Origin: CBDEUK01 sp965250225
GTDB taxonomy: Bacteria > Pseudomonadota > Gammaproteobacteria > Eutrophobiales > Eutrophobiaceae
Assembly: GCA_965250225.1 (NCBI GenBank)
Contig: CBDFNQ010000023.1
Location: 1 to 64,000, forward strand
Direction: 5' to 3'
Length of the DNA: 64,000 nt
A program made the position numbers and the translations under genes. Under the pieces are notes generated by a model that saw only the letters and a list, made by a program, of their open reading frames with translations, made no database searches and was not told where the DNA came from. Positions 26,765-35,746 of the stretch are shown piece after piece (positions within the stretch are counted from its first letter, which is position 1; every line of letters starts with the position of its first letter).

Positions 26765-27816
26765 TCAGAATACAGAGTGCTTTCCAGGTAACGTTCATGG
26801 GCAAGGCGTAAAATGATAACAATAATCGCGGCGAGAGGAAGTGCCAGTAACACACCGATGAAACCGAACAATTGGCCACCTGCCATCACTGCAAAAATAA
26901 CGGCAATTGGATGTAAGCCAATGCGATCACCTACCAGTAACGGTGACAATAACATGCCTTCCAGTGCCTGGCCGATACCAAATACGATCAGGATATAGAC
27001 AATATGGATAACGTCATGAAACTGCAGCAAGGCAGCAATACCGGCAACCACTATGCCGACAATCACACCAAGGTATGGCACAAAACTGACCAGGCCAGCC
27101 AACATGCCAATCAATAGCGAGAATTCCAGGCCGACGATCCAGAGACCGATGCTATAAAAAACACCCTGGGCAAGCATGAGCAATAACTGTCCGTGTAGAA
27201 ATTCACCGAGAACCTCATCGCATTCTTTTGCCAGTTTACTGACGACGGGCTCGGCAGTTCTTGGGATAAGTTCATGGATTCTTGCGACAAAAATATCCCA
27301 GTCACGTAGCAGATAAAATGTGACCACCGGGATCAAAACAATGTTTGCACAGATGGCCAATAAGGTTTGACCAGATTGGGACAGCTTGGCGATGAGCTTG
27401 CTCATGATGCCGCTGACATCACGCCAGTGTTGAGTAATGTTTTGACGTAATTGTTCGAGGCTTAATTGATTCTCATCGAGACCAAATGTGGAGGAGATGT
27501 AAGGCAGTAAGCTCGTTTCCAGCCAACCAATCGCATCTGGCAGGCGTTTGATCAAACGAACCAGTTGTTGTTCGAGTAAAGGCACAATGATGAACAGCAA
27601 AATGATCACGAATGTTAACATGACAAAAAAGACGATGGTCACGCCCAGGGTGCGTGATAGTTTTTTTGCTTCAAGTCGATCAACGATCGGATCGCCAAGA
27701 TAGGCAAGTAGTGCAGCACAAACAAACGGCGTTAATACAGGAGCAAGCAGGTACAGCAACCAGCCGAATAACAGGGTGCTAAACAGCCAAAATATTTTTT
27801 GTGTGTCATCGATCAT
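26761..27816 (-). CDS. AI-2E family transporter (PerM-like)
   Basis: A membrane protein of about 351 residues with eight predicted helices, of the AI-2E/PerM family whose transported substrate is usually unknown. The C-terminal half has the family features FVPYLGVIVG and FGIGQALEGMLLSPLLVGDR near residues 250-290. I choose ATG 27816, which follows the upstream TAA after one base; a longer frame from 27852 would lie inside that gene. The order DUF2066-perM-hda opposite purM is standard in gammaproteobacteria. Confidence 0.9.
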   Translation of the reverse strand: MIDDTQKIFWLFSTLLFGWLLYLLAPVLTPFVCAALLAYLGDPIVDRLEAKKLSRTLGVTIVFFVMLTFVIILLFIIVPLLEQQLVRLIKRLPDAIGWLETSLLPYISSTFGLDENQLSLEQLRQNITQHWRDVSGIMSKLIAKLSQSGQTLLAICANIVLIPVVTFYLLRDWDIFVARIHELIPRTAEPVVSKLAKECDEVLGEFLHGQLLLMLAQGVFYSIGLWIVGLEFSLLIGMLAGLVSFVPYLGVIVGIVVAGIAALLQFHDVIHIVYILIVFGIGQALEGMLLSPLLVGDRIGLHPIAVIFAVMAGGQLFGFIGVLLALPLAAIIVIILRLAHERYLESTLYSE

Positions 27817-27817
27817 G

Positions 27818-28855
27818 TTATTGGATGTATTGAAATGACGAGCCATCTCCAATCGGCTTCAAGATTCGACTGAGGCTGGTAGCTTGTTCAAGTGTTGCGA
27901 TATCACCGTGGGCAACCAGTCTATAGGTGATGGTTGTATCAACCGCTTTTTTTACATCGACCTGGCTAATAAAGTTTAATGACTCCAGGTATCGCAGGGT
28001 GCGGGTGTAATCTGTAAAGTCATTAATCCCACTGATAGTGATGTCAAAACTGGATTCATTCGCATAGCCAACATCCTGACTGTATAAGGCAGCTAGCTTA
28101 TCTGCGAGAGTATCAATACCTTCGCCGATGGCTTCTCCAGCAGAGCTGCCTGAGGTCGACCAACGTGTGCGTTGATCATTAATCATTGCTACCCAGTTGA
28201 CTTCCCACAGACCCGAACCCAGGGAATTAACCACTGCGGTTAAAATATTATTTGACTGGTAACGGTTTGAAGCTTCCTTAATGGGTGACATTGCATTGGT
28301 GACGATGTCCTTTACATTAACGATTGCCAGGTCGCCCGAATCGAGTCTTGGTACAAGCAAACTAATACCGCGTGCATTGGCCTGCGTCATCAGTGTATCG
28401 TAGAAAAATGCGCCTTTAGACATTTCGCTAAATCGTTGTCCCTGACTATCTTTATAGACCAACCAGACCAGGGTAGAAGGTCTTTCCTGACTCCAGATCG
28501 GAATGCTATATTCGCGCATAGCCGACTCCAGTACATTGGCATCGAATTTTGCCCACAGCAAATATTCCGTTATCTGGTCTTCCGGGTTTTTCTGGCTCCG
28601 GATTTCATATTGTTGCAGATAGCGTTTCGGTTCACTCAATATTGAATCCACACCAAAAATGCCTGCAGCAGTACGTTTCCCCGTGAGTTTGACAATGACT
28701 TGTAACAGGGCAGAGCGTATCCCCTTGCTTTGTGACGCAGTGGACTTATCCAGTACCTGCACGGTTCCTTCATACAAGCCTTGAACAGTGACAGCCTGGC
28801 TGGTCATGGAGCAAATCAGCAGGAAAAGGGCTATAAAAACATTATGTAATTTCAT
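27818..28855 (-). CDS. DUF2066 exported protein
   Basis: About 345 residues with a signal peptide (NVFIALFLLICSMTSQA). The conserved N-terminal domain is recognisable from LYEGTVQVLDKSTASQSKGI and LLQVIVKLTGKRT near residues 30-65. DUF2066 proteins have no established function and nearly always stand beside perM and hda. The end of the protein probably contains the ribosome site of the perM-type gene. An ATG at 28864 is an alternative start. Confidence 0.9.
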   Translation of the reverse strand: MKLHNVFIALFLLICSMTSQAVTVQGLYEGTVQVLDKSTASQSKGIRSALLQVIVKLTGKRTAAGIFGVDSILSEPKRYLQQYEIRSQKNPEDQITEYLLWAKFDANVLESAMREYSIPIWSQERPSTLVWLVYKDSQGQRFSEMSKGAFFYDTLMTQANARGISLLVPRLDSGDLAIVNVKDIVTNAMSPIKEASNRYQSNNILTAVVNSLGSGLWEVNWVAMINDQRTRWSTSGSSAGEAIGEGIDTLADKLAALYSQDVGYANESSFDITISGINDFTDYTRTLRYLESLNFISQVDVKKAVDTTITYRLVAHGDIATLEQATSLSRILKPIGDGSSFQYIQ

Positions 28856-28921
28856 AGGCAGCACGCTATTGCAGAGCCAGTGTTAAGTCAAGAATTGCGA
28901 CAATGCCAACAGGTCTATACC

Positions 28922-29974
28922 ATGCGCAGCATGACAAAGAAAACACAATCCATCAGCTACGTAGACGCGGGTGTTAGCGTCGAACGAGGCAATGAACTGG
29001 TCGAGCGGATCAAGGGCAGTGCAGCAAAAACGCATCATAAGGGAGTGATGTCCGGGCTCGGAGGTTTCGGTGCCTTATTTGATTTATCCGCACTGGATTA
29101 TAAAAATCCGGTTTTGGTCTCTGGCACCGACGGTGTTGGCACCAAACTCAAATTGGCTATTCAGACCAATCGCCATAACACGATAGGCATCGACCTGGTT
29201 GCCATGTGTGTGAATGATTTGTTGGTGCAAGGTGCTGAGCCATTATTCTTCCTGGATTACTTTGCCTGTTCCAGACTGGACGTCGACACCGCGAGCGATG
29301 TGGTTAGCGGAATTGCCAGAGGCTGTGAGATTTCAGCCTGTGCCCTGGTCGGAGGAGAAACCGCTGAAATGCCGGGTATGTATAGTGAAGGTGATTATGA
29401 CCTGGCAGGTTTTTGTGTCGGTGCTGTTGAGAAAGAAGACATTATTGATGGTTCAACTATATCGGATGGTGATGCAATTATTGCACTGGCCTCAAGCGGT
29501 CCACATTCCAATGGTTATTCATTGATCCGTAAATTACTCGACGATGGAGATGTCTCACATTCAACAGATATAGACGATCATCCTTTGATTGATTGTTTGC
29601 TGGAGCCGACGCGGATATATACACAGTCGATATTACAATTAATAAAAGATGTGAAAGTAAAAGGACTGGCACACATTACTGGTGGTGGTTTGACAGAAAA
29701 TATTCCACGTGTGATGCCGAATAATACAGTTGCAGAACTGGATGAAAATAACATTAAATTCCCTCCCGTTTTTCAATGGTTACAACAACAAGGCAATATT
29801 GAAACAAAGGAAATGTATCGTACGTTTAACTGTGGTGTTGGAATGATCGTGGTAGTCAATAAAAATGATAAAGTGAAAGTGATTGAACATCTTAACAAAC
29901 AAGGCGAAACAGCCTGGGGTATTGGATCAATTTCAGGGAATGATGATCAAAAACCGTTTGTAAAATTCGTGTAA
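28922..29974 (+). CDS. purM: Phosphoribosylformylglycinamidine cyclo-ligase (AIR synthetase)
   Basis: PurM makes aminoimidazole ribotide from FGAM with ATP, the fifth step of purine synthesis. The 350-residue protein starts near the family pattern ISYVDAGVSVERGNELV. It continues with VSGTDGVGTKLKLA, ACSRLDVD, GETAEMPGMY, and GLAHITGGGLTENIPRVMP near residue 250. ATG 28922 has AGGT seven bases upstream; ATG 28931 is also possible. It is divergent from the DUF2066 gene. purN, the common downstream partner, is absent here and is replaced by a Sel1 protein gene six bases on. Confidence 0.96.
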   Translation: MRSMTKKTQSISYVDAGVSVERGNELVERIKGSAAKTHHKGVMSGLGGFGALFDLSALDYKNPVLVSGTDGVGTKLKLAIQTNRHNTIGIDLVAMCVNDLLVQGAEPLFFLDYFACSRLDVDTASDVVSGIARGCEISACALVGGETAEMPGMYSEGDYDLAGFCVGAVEKEDIIDGSTISDGDAIIALASSGPHSNGYSLIRKLLDDGDVSHSTDIDDHPLIDCLLEPTRIYTQSILQLIKDVKVKGLAHITGGGLTENIPRVMPNNTVAELDENNIKFPPVFQWLQQQGNIETKEMYRTFNCGVGMIVVVNKNDKVKVIEHLNKQGETAWGIGSISGNDDQKPFVKFV

Positions 29975-29980
29975 CCCAAC

Positions 29981-30340
29981 ATGAGTAATAATAATACTGT
30001 TATTGATCAGGCCAGCCAGGCTTTTTCAGAAAAAAATTATACTGAAGCGATGTTTTTATTGATGCCATTAGTTGAACAAGGACACCCTGCGGCAACTGGC
30101 ATGCTGGGCTTGGCTTATCAATCGGGTGCCGGGGTTGAAAAAAACGGGATTAAAGCAATTGAATTATTTCAGCGTGCGGTCGAACTAGGTGATGTGTATG
30201 CCGCGCATAACCTTGGCAGGTTATACATGCAGGGCATGGACGATGTTGAAACCGATCTGGAACTCAGTAATGTCTACCATAACCTTGCCAGAGAAATGGG
30301 TATGAAGTACGAGGCAGAGTTGGAAGAAAACTTGTCTTAA
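29981..30340 (+). CDS. Small Sel1-like repeat protein
   Basis: A 119-residue soluble protein with two Sel1/TPR-like repeats: AATGMLGLAYQSGAGVEKNG and AAHNLGRLYMQGMDDVETDL, each with the A-x-x-x-L-G-x-x-Y pattern. An N-terminal helix pair (QAFSEKNYTEAMFLLMPLVE) resembles a TPR. Sel1 repeats mediate protein contacts; the partner is unknown. It lies six bases after purM and 30 before the AEC transporter gene, so all three could be cotranscribed. Confidence 0.82.
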   Translation: MSNNNTVIDQASQAFSEKNYTEAMFLLMPLVEQGHPAATGMLGLAYQSGAGVEKNGIKAIELFQRAVELGDVYAAHNLGRLYMQGMDDVETDLELSNVYHNLAREMGMKYEAELEENLS

Positions 30341-30370
30341 CCTCTTTCTTAAGCTGAACCCAAAACCATC

Positions 30371-31258
30371 ATGATTGCCTTGCGGATTGTTGAGATCCTT
30401 TTTCCAATATTAGCCATTATTGTAGTAGGCATCTTCTATGGTCGTTTATTCCGACCGGACATGACTATCCCGAACCGTTTGAACATGGATGTGTTTATCC
30501 CTTGTCTACTATTCAGTGTGTTAACTGAACGAGCGCAGGAGGCTGATGTGTTTGGCGCATTTGCTATTGCCTGTGCCGTTGTAGTGATCGGTTCAGGTCT
30601 CGTTGCTTTATGTGTAGCAAAGCTGATCAATATTTCACCCAAAACATTCTGCCCACCCATCATGTTTTCTAATGCAGGTAATTTGGGTATCCCTTTGGTT
30701 GTTTTGACTTTTGGAAATGTTGCACTACCAACGGCGATCGTGATGTTCATTGTGTGTAATTTTTTTCATGTCACCATTGGTAATTATATGTTGGGTAAGG
30801 ACTCCAATCCTTTTAAGGTTTTGTTATCACCGATGATCATTGCCGTGTTCATTGCCCTGTTGTTAAGTTATATGGAACTACCGGTGCATGAAATTTTATT
30901 AGTGCCGATTGAAATGCTGGGTAACATTTGCGTGCCGTTAATGTTGTTTACTCTGGGTGTTCGATTGCTTGATGTAGAATTTAGTGAATGGCGTCTGGGG
31001 TTGTTGGTGGCAATTTTATGTCCAGTGATTGGTGTTGCACTGGTCTTGATAATTAATCTGTTTTTAGAACTGAGCAGGATGGAGCAGGGTGTGTTGTTTT
31101 TATTTGCAGCATTACCGCCAGCGGTGATGAATTTTATTTTTGCAGAGCATTATGATCAGGAACCTTCGAGAGTTGTTGCAATGGTGTTGTTTGGCAATGC
31201 TGCAAGCGTAGTCAGTTTGCCGCTGACTTTGTTGTATGTCTTACCGAACTTTACCTAG
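30371..31258 (+). CDS. AEC-family (auxin efflux carrier-like) transporter
   Basis: A 295-residue inner-membrane protein with about ten helices. The start RIVEILFPILAIIVVGIFYG and the middle FSNAGNLGIPLVVLTFGN near residue 97 are family signatures, the latter holding the broken helix motif. AEC carriers in bacteria export or import small carboxylates; the substrate here is not predictable. It lies behind purM and the Sel1 gene. Confidence 0.9.
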   Translation: MIALRIVEILFPILAIIVVGIFYGRLFRPDMTIPNRLNMDVFIPCLLFSVLTERAQEADVFGAFAIACAVVVIGSGLVALCVAKLINISPKTFCPPIMFSNAGNLGIPLVVLTFGNVALPTAIVMFIVCNFFHVTIGNYMLGKDSNPFKVLLSPMIIAVFIALLLSYMELPVHEILLVPIEMLGNICVPLMLFTLGVRLLDVEFSEWRLGLLVAILCPVIGVALVLIINLFLELSRMEQGVLFLFAALPPAVMNFIFAEHYDQEPSRVVAMVLFGNAASVVSLPLTLLYVLPNFT

Positions 31259-31332
31259 AATATACGTGCGTATTTATTGTAAAACGTGTAGCTTACCTAT
31301 TCGGTTTTTTTAATCACTTAAGGAGAAACATC

Positions 31333-31536
31333 ATGTCAGTTGCAAGAATTACAGAGATATCCGCTTCATCCAAAAAAAGTTTTGATGACGCGATCAAGGA
31401 AGGTGTTGAACGTGCGGACAAAACTATCCGCAACGTGACTTCTGCCTGGGTCAAGGATCAGGACGTATGGGTCGAAAAAGGAAAAATCAAGGAATACCAT
31501 GTAAAACTGAAAGTCAGTTTTGTACTCGACGATTAA
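31333..31536 (+). CDS. Dodecin flavin-binding protein
   Basis: A 67-residue protein of normal dodecin length. Dodecins form hollow dodecamers that store or buffer flavins. Family features are ARITEISASSKKSFDDAIKE at the start, the flavin-stacking Trp in TSAWVKDQ (Trp39), and the C-terminal strand YHVKLKVSFVLDD. The ATG follows TTAAGGAGAAACATC, a strong ribosome site. It is convergent with the metallopeptidase gene, 22 bases apart. Confidence 0.95.
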   Translation: MSVARITEISASSKKSFDDAIKEGVERADKTIRNVTSAWVKDQDVWVEKGKIKEYHVKLKVSFVLDD

Positions 31537-31558
31537 TTCCAGGGGACTTTTTTATTGA

Positions 31559-32428
31559 TTACAGCTGTGATACCGAAAAGGTGTCACAGTCTGATATATC
31601 ACCACTCTTAAAGCCAACCTTGAACCAACGCACTCGTTGCTTAGATGTGCCATGGGTGAAGGATTCAGGGACAACATAACCTTGCGATTGCTTTTGTAAG
31701 CGATCATCACCAATGCTGGTTGCAGCATTTAATGCCTCTTCAATATCCCCTGTATCGAGTATTTCTTTGGTTCGTTGAGCCTGATTGGCCCAGATGCCGG
31801 CAAAACAATCAGCCTGTAATTCCTGTCGAACGGATAATTGATTGGCTTGAGCCTTGCTCACACGGGCTTTCTGTTCATGCACTTTTTTTGATATGCCCGT
31901 GAGCGTTTGTATATGGTGACCAATTTCATGGGCAATCACATAAGCCTGGGCAAAATCACCGGGCGCATTATGACGTTCTCTGAGATCACGATAAAAACTC
32001 AAATCGATATAGACTTTTTGATCGGCCGGACAATAAAAAGGCCCCATCGCCGATTGCGCGGCACCACAGGCAGAGCGGACTGCTCCGGAAAATAACACCA
32101 GCTTGGGTTCCTGATAGCGTGAACCCATCTGGCGAAACTGCGCATGCCAGACATCTTCCGTATCCGCCAGGACGACCGAGATAAACCCGGATAATTGTTG
32201 TTCTTCTGCTGTCGGTTGATAGGGTTCGTTGGTGCTAGTTTGTGTCGCAGAAGGCTGTTGTTGCCCCATTTGACTGACGATAACGCTGGGATCAATACCA
32301 AAATACAGCGCGGCTAATACCAGAACAACCATGCCGATGCCACCCGGTTTTCCTCCGGGCATAGCCCTCATTCGCTGTCCGCGACGATCCTCGACATTTT
32401 GGCTTTGACGTCTATTTCGCCATTTCAT
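31559..32428 (-). CDS. YpfJ-type neutral zinc metallopeptidase
   Basis: A 289-residue protein with a basic N-terminus, one membrane anchor (GGIGMVVLVLAALYFG, residues 30-45) and a periplasmic domain carrying the zinc site HEIGHH near residue 167. CGAAQSAMGPFYCPADQKVY near 119 is a family region with two cysteines. YpfJ-family proteins are predicted zincin-type proteases with little experimental study. The gene is single, bounded on the left by dodecin and on the right by the rpmG terminator. Confidence 0.92.
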   Translation of the reverse strand: MKWRNRRQSQNVEDRRGQRMRAMPGGKPGGIGMVVLVLAALYFGIDPSVIVSQMGQQQPSATQTSTNEPYQPTAEEQQLSGFISVVLADTEDVWHAQFRQMGSRYQEPKLVLFSGAVRSACGAAQSAMGPFYCPADQKVYIDLSFYRDLRERHNAPGDFAQAYVIAHEIGHHIQTLTGISKKVHEQKARVSKAQANQLSVRQELQADCFAGIWANQAQRTKEILDTGDIEEALNAATSIGDDRLQKQSQGYVVPESFTHGTSKQRVRWFKVGFKSGDISDCDTFSVSQL

Positions 32429-32491
32429 GTTATCCAGTCTCCTTGATTGCTATGGGGTTAAGATTAACAGGTCATTTTGTCCTTAAACAAC

Positions 32492-32518
32492 AAAAAACCC
32501 GCACTGAGCGGGTTTTTT
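32492..32518 (-). terminator. Rho-independent terminator of rpmB-rpmG (likely bidirectional)
   Basis: AAAAAACCCGC and GCGGGTTTTTT pair around the loop ACTGA, with a T-run on both strands. It lies 25 bases after the rpmG stop. Confidence 0.92.
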
Positions 32519-32543
32519 TAGGTTAGGAAGTCTATTAACAAGA

Positions 32544-32699
32544 TTATTTAATCTTGCCTTCCTTATACATCACGTGCTTACGGGCAACGGGGTCAAATTT
32601 TTTGATTTCCATTTTTTCCGGCATAGTCCGTTTATTTTTGGATGTGGTATAGAAATGCCCCGTACCAGCAGATGAATTCAGCCTGATTTTATCACGCAT
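32544..32699 (-). CDS. rpmG: 50S ribosomal protein L33 (bL33)
   Basis: A 51-residue protein beginning MRDKIRLNSSAGTGHFYTT and ending KHVMYKEGKIK, with KKFDPVARKH before it, typical of gammaproteobacterial bL33. It lacks the cysteine pairs of the zinc-binding form. It lies nine bases after rpmB and is cotranscribed with it; both end at the terminator near 32500. Confidence 0.97.
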   Translation of the reverse strand: MRDKIRLNSSAGTGHFYTTSKNKRTMPEKMEIKKFDPVARKHVMYKEGKIK

Positions 32700-32708
32700 G
32701 ATGGACTC

Positions 32709-32945
32709 CTAAACTTTTTCGCCGCGAGCACGAATCTCAGCGATGATGTTGTCGATGCCTTTTTTATCAATAATTCTAAGACCCTTGCAACTCACACGGA
32801 GCCTTACCCAGCGTTGTTCACTCTCAAGCCAAAAACGGCGATTCTGTAGATTTGGCAGAAAACGACGACGTGTTCTATTGTGTGCATGAGACACGTTATT
32901 ACCCGCTAATGGTCGTTTTCCTGTGACCTGACATACTCTGGACAT
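32709..32945 (-). CDS. rpmB: 50S ribosomal protein L28 (bL28)
   Basis: A 78-residue basic protein with the family start MSRVCQVTGKRPLAGNNVSH followed by AHNRTRRRFLPN. ATG 32945 is chosen because bL28 begins MSRVCQ; a slightly upstream ATG at 32957 would add four residues. First gene of the rpmB-rpmG pair. Confidence 0.97.
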   Translation of the reverse strand: MSRVCQVTGKRPLAGNNVSHAHNRTRRRFLPNLQNRRFWLESEQRWVRLRVSCKGLRIIDKKGIDNIIAEIRARGEKV

Positions 32946-33164
32946 GACAATTCTCAATCTGTTAACTCAAAAAGAGCGCGGATTGTACATGGATTATGCG
33001 GGTGATCCAAGGGTTTGGGCTAGAAAATCAGGGCACAATTTAGACTTAGGTGTTAGGCACGAATGGCACTTTTTTTCACAGGCTCTGGTTTAAGCCTGAC
33101 CAATGAGCAGTGACGGGGGGCTGACTTTAGTCTGACCCATAGGCCAAGGAATCAGTGCCAAACT

Positions 33165-34241
33165 TCAGTCTGACATCTGACAGATGATCAAGTCGCCCTG
33201 GCCTGTTGATAAAGCTTCTGACTGCTCCGATACCCCCAAGCACCAGGCCTGTTTCTTCCTGAGAGAGAAGCGCTTGATGTTATCCGGTGAGCCAATCACC
33301 AATTCAAAACGCTGTTGTAATTGCCTCAGGGTGGGTAGCCATTCATTAGGGTTAATACCCAAAGTCTGAAGAATAGGTGGAATATTTCCATCAATCGCCC
33401 CACGTTTGTCCTCTCGAAGACAACGCCCACTGACGTCCACCAGATCAAGATAATCCTGCAAATTAAAGGGCAAAACCGCTTTTCGGTCGTCTCCCTGCGT
33501 GTTTCTTTCGAAGGCAGCAAAGCCCAGCAGTGCGTTGGATGGTGTGGCGGTCGAGGCTGAAGTGACGTTTTGCCTTGGCTTATTCTTCCCTCTCCCCCCG
33601 GCAATCTCAAACAAACGTTCCTGGATAGATGTAAAATCCGATGTCATTAAGTCATCTGATAATTTAGCGCGTATCGGGTTTAAATCCACATAGGCCATGC
33701 ACGTCAACAAAGCGGCTTCATCCAGCAAGGCCTGGGATTTAAATCGCCCTTCCCAGAACCGACCGGTACAGCTATCTTCTTTATTGACCATTCGGGCGAT
33801 AGACTCATTCAAGCAACGCATAAACCAACTGATGTCCATCAGCCGGGAACGCCACAGCTCTACTATCTCTTTGATTTTCAAACGATTAGCCTTGCCCATT
33901 TTCTCACCGGCCAGATAGCGTTGCACCAGGACATTGCCTTGAAATAAGCCCCGCCAGCGTTCCATCACTTGCCGGTCATCCCAGCCTTTAGCCTCGTTTG
34001 TATCGACTCTCAAGACCACATGATAATGATTATTCATCACCGCATAGACACACACATCGATGGCAAACACCTCGCTCAAGGCCTTGAGTTTCTCCACAAT
34101 CCAGCCCCGACGATGGGAGAAGTCCTTGCCACTCACACCATCCTCGCCACACAAATAGGCGCGTCGCACACAACGAGGCTGTAGAAAAACCTGAATTCGG
34201 AACAGGTTTTCATTATCTCTATTAATTTTTGATAGGTTCAT
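33165..34241 (-). CDS. RAYT-like Y1 (HUH) transposase with altered N-terminus
   Basis: A 358-residue single-strand transposase-like protein of the IS200/REP-associated tyrosine transposase group, long form. The histidine motif is MNNHYHVVL near residue 67. The tyrosine lies in AYVDLNPIRAKL near 190, and GRFWEGRFKSQALL before it is a family mark. In relatives the first strand reads as a YYH-containing segment leading into RCVRRAFLCG. Here the 25 residues before RCVRRAYLCG are unrelated and overlap a small hairpin (AACCTG...CAGGTT), so the 5' end was probably replaced during rearrangement with the adjacent IS remnant. Activity is doubtful. Confidence 0.8.
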   Translation of the reverse strand: MNLSKINRDNENLFRIQVFLQPRCVRRAYLCGEDGVSGKDFSHRRGWIVEKLKALSEVFAIDVCVYAVMNNHYHVVLRVDTNEAKGWDDRQVMERWRGLFQGNVLVQRYLAGEKMGKANRLKIKEIVELWRSRLMDISWFMRCLNESIARMVNKEDSCTGRFWEGRFKSQALLDEAALLTCMAYVDLNPIRAKLSDDLMTSDFTSIQERLFEIAGGRGKNKPRQNVTSASTATPSNALLGFAAFERNTQGDDRKAVLPFNLQDYLDLVDVSGRCLREDKRGAIDGNIPPILQTLGINPNEWLPTLRQLQQRFELVIGSPDNIKRFSLRKKQAWCLGVSEQSEALSTGQGDLIICQMSD

Positions 34242-34293
34242 TCAATTTTATAATTTTTGTTTTTTTATAAAATAGAGGTGACTGAATCATGGT

Positions 34294-35458
34294 TCAGACC
34301 GCCAATTCACCGTAATTCTTTAACTTCTCAATATTATGGACGATACAATACAATTGCCACTGTGCATTGACTTTTGTTTTGCTTCGCAAACTGAATCGAT
34401 TGAGTCTTTTGTTCGCCGTAATGTTACCCAATACGGGTTCAACCACTGACATTCGATGGCTATATATTAGCTTACCTTTATTCGAGTCCACTCGATGCTT
34501 CATCCAGTCGGTGAAGTTCGGCGCTCTTTTATTTGTCTGAACAAACGAGACCTGTCGACCATGGCCTTCTCGGGTGTCCGCAGAACCCGGGTTTCTCATA
34601 CACTGATGTTTTAGTTTGCAGTGTCGACATTTTGTCAGCCGTCCTTCAAAAAATAATTTATAGCTCCCTTGTTGATCATGGCCTTCTTTCTTCAGCCACA
34701 TGATTTCGCCTGCGGGGCAGATGCAGCTTTTCTCGGTTGCATCGAAATGGAATTCACTGGCCGGGATAACGCTCGTTGTTTTCTTTTTAGTGTTGGTTTT
34801 CCGTATTCCGTATTTGGTTTTCTGATCAGCAAACTTGGGATCCCGACTGCGGAATTTGTTGTCGGGTATATAACCATTAATGTTATTCTCATGCAGGTAC
34901 TGCATATTCGCTTCGTTGGCAAAGCCGGTGTCTGCGGTGACGATGATATCATCCTTATAAATATCGTCACTGATCTGCAATCGTTGGTAACGCTCTTTAA
35001 TCGTTTCCAATACAGGCTGCAAGGTATGGTGTTCCTGACCTGCACCAAAGGCCTGGGCATCAATGACCACTTGATGTTTTTTATCGACCGAGGCAACGCC
35101 ATTGTACCCCTGAATAGTCCCTTTGTTGGTGGTCATCTTGGCGCTTTCATTATCGGTGATATTACTTTTGACTTGACCCACATGGATGTGGAGAATGCCG
35201 GTTTTGCAGGAGCATAAACCTGCCTTTGGGTTTTTTGCCTTGGCCCATCCGTGGGCTGTTGGACTTTAAAAATTGTTCTATCTTCTCATGCGCTTTATTT
35301 AATGTCTCAATGGTCTGCTCAGTGCGTTTGCGTCTTTCTTCATCACGTGTGTCATTCTTGTCTAACTGTTGGTGCTCGCTAATATGATGTTGGATCTGGC
35401 GTTTGATTTTATCGCGTTTGTCTGACAGTTCTTTAAAGGTTCCAGACCAGAATGGCAC
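34294..35458 (-). pseudogene. IS1182-family transposase remnant
   Basis: The larger part (34294-35181) is the DDE core and C-terminus: SNITDNESAKM, GVASVDKKHQVVIDAQA, DTGFANEANMQYL, and a cysteine cluster (CICPAGE; CRHCKLKHQC). A helical segment in another frame (35162-35458, FKELSDKRDKIKRQIQHH, then SPRMGQGKKPK) is the preceding region. Between PK and VKSNIT about 45 extra bases shift the frame. The N-terminal DNA-binding domain is missing and the coding sequence stops exactly at the border of the MITE-like element at 35450. The IS is therefore inactive. Confidence 0.88.
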
Positions 35459-35659
35459 TTACTTAAGAAATAAACTCATTTAAAGTCAATAAGTTATAGT
35501 TGTTCCGGTAAAGAGCAGTATAGGTTTGTAAAAATCGTCAATCACTGTTTTTACAGTGTTATTTACCTGATGCCTAAAACTTCCCATCTCAATTAACACA
35601 CCGATTACAATGATATTCTATTGATTTATAAGAAAATAACTCTTAAGTAAGTGGCATTC
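35450..35659. mobile_element. 210-bp MITE-like element with 19-bp terminal inverted repeats
   Basis: The left end GAATGGCACTTACTTAAGA (35450-35468) and the right end TCTTAAGTAAGTGGCATTC (35641-35659) are inverted repeats with 18 of 19 matches. The interior of about 170 bases is AT-rich with no plausible ORF. It lies between the truncated IS1182 transposase and the RAYT element. I infer a non-autonomous transposon; the mobilising transposase is not in the window. Confidence 0.75.
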
Positions 35660-35746
35660 GGGTCGGTGACAGATGAGAATGTTTCTCGTTTTATGATATC
35701 GTCACGATACTGAAATAAATTACCATCAAGATCCCAGGGAAGGAAG

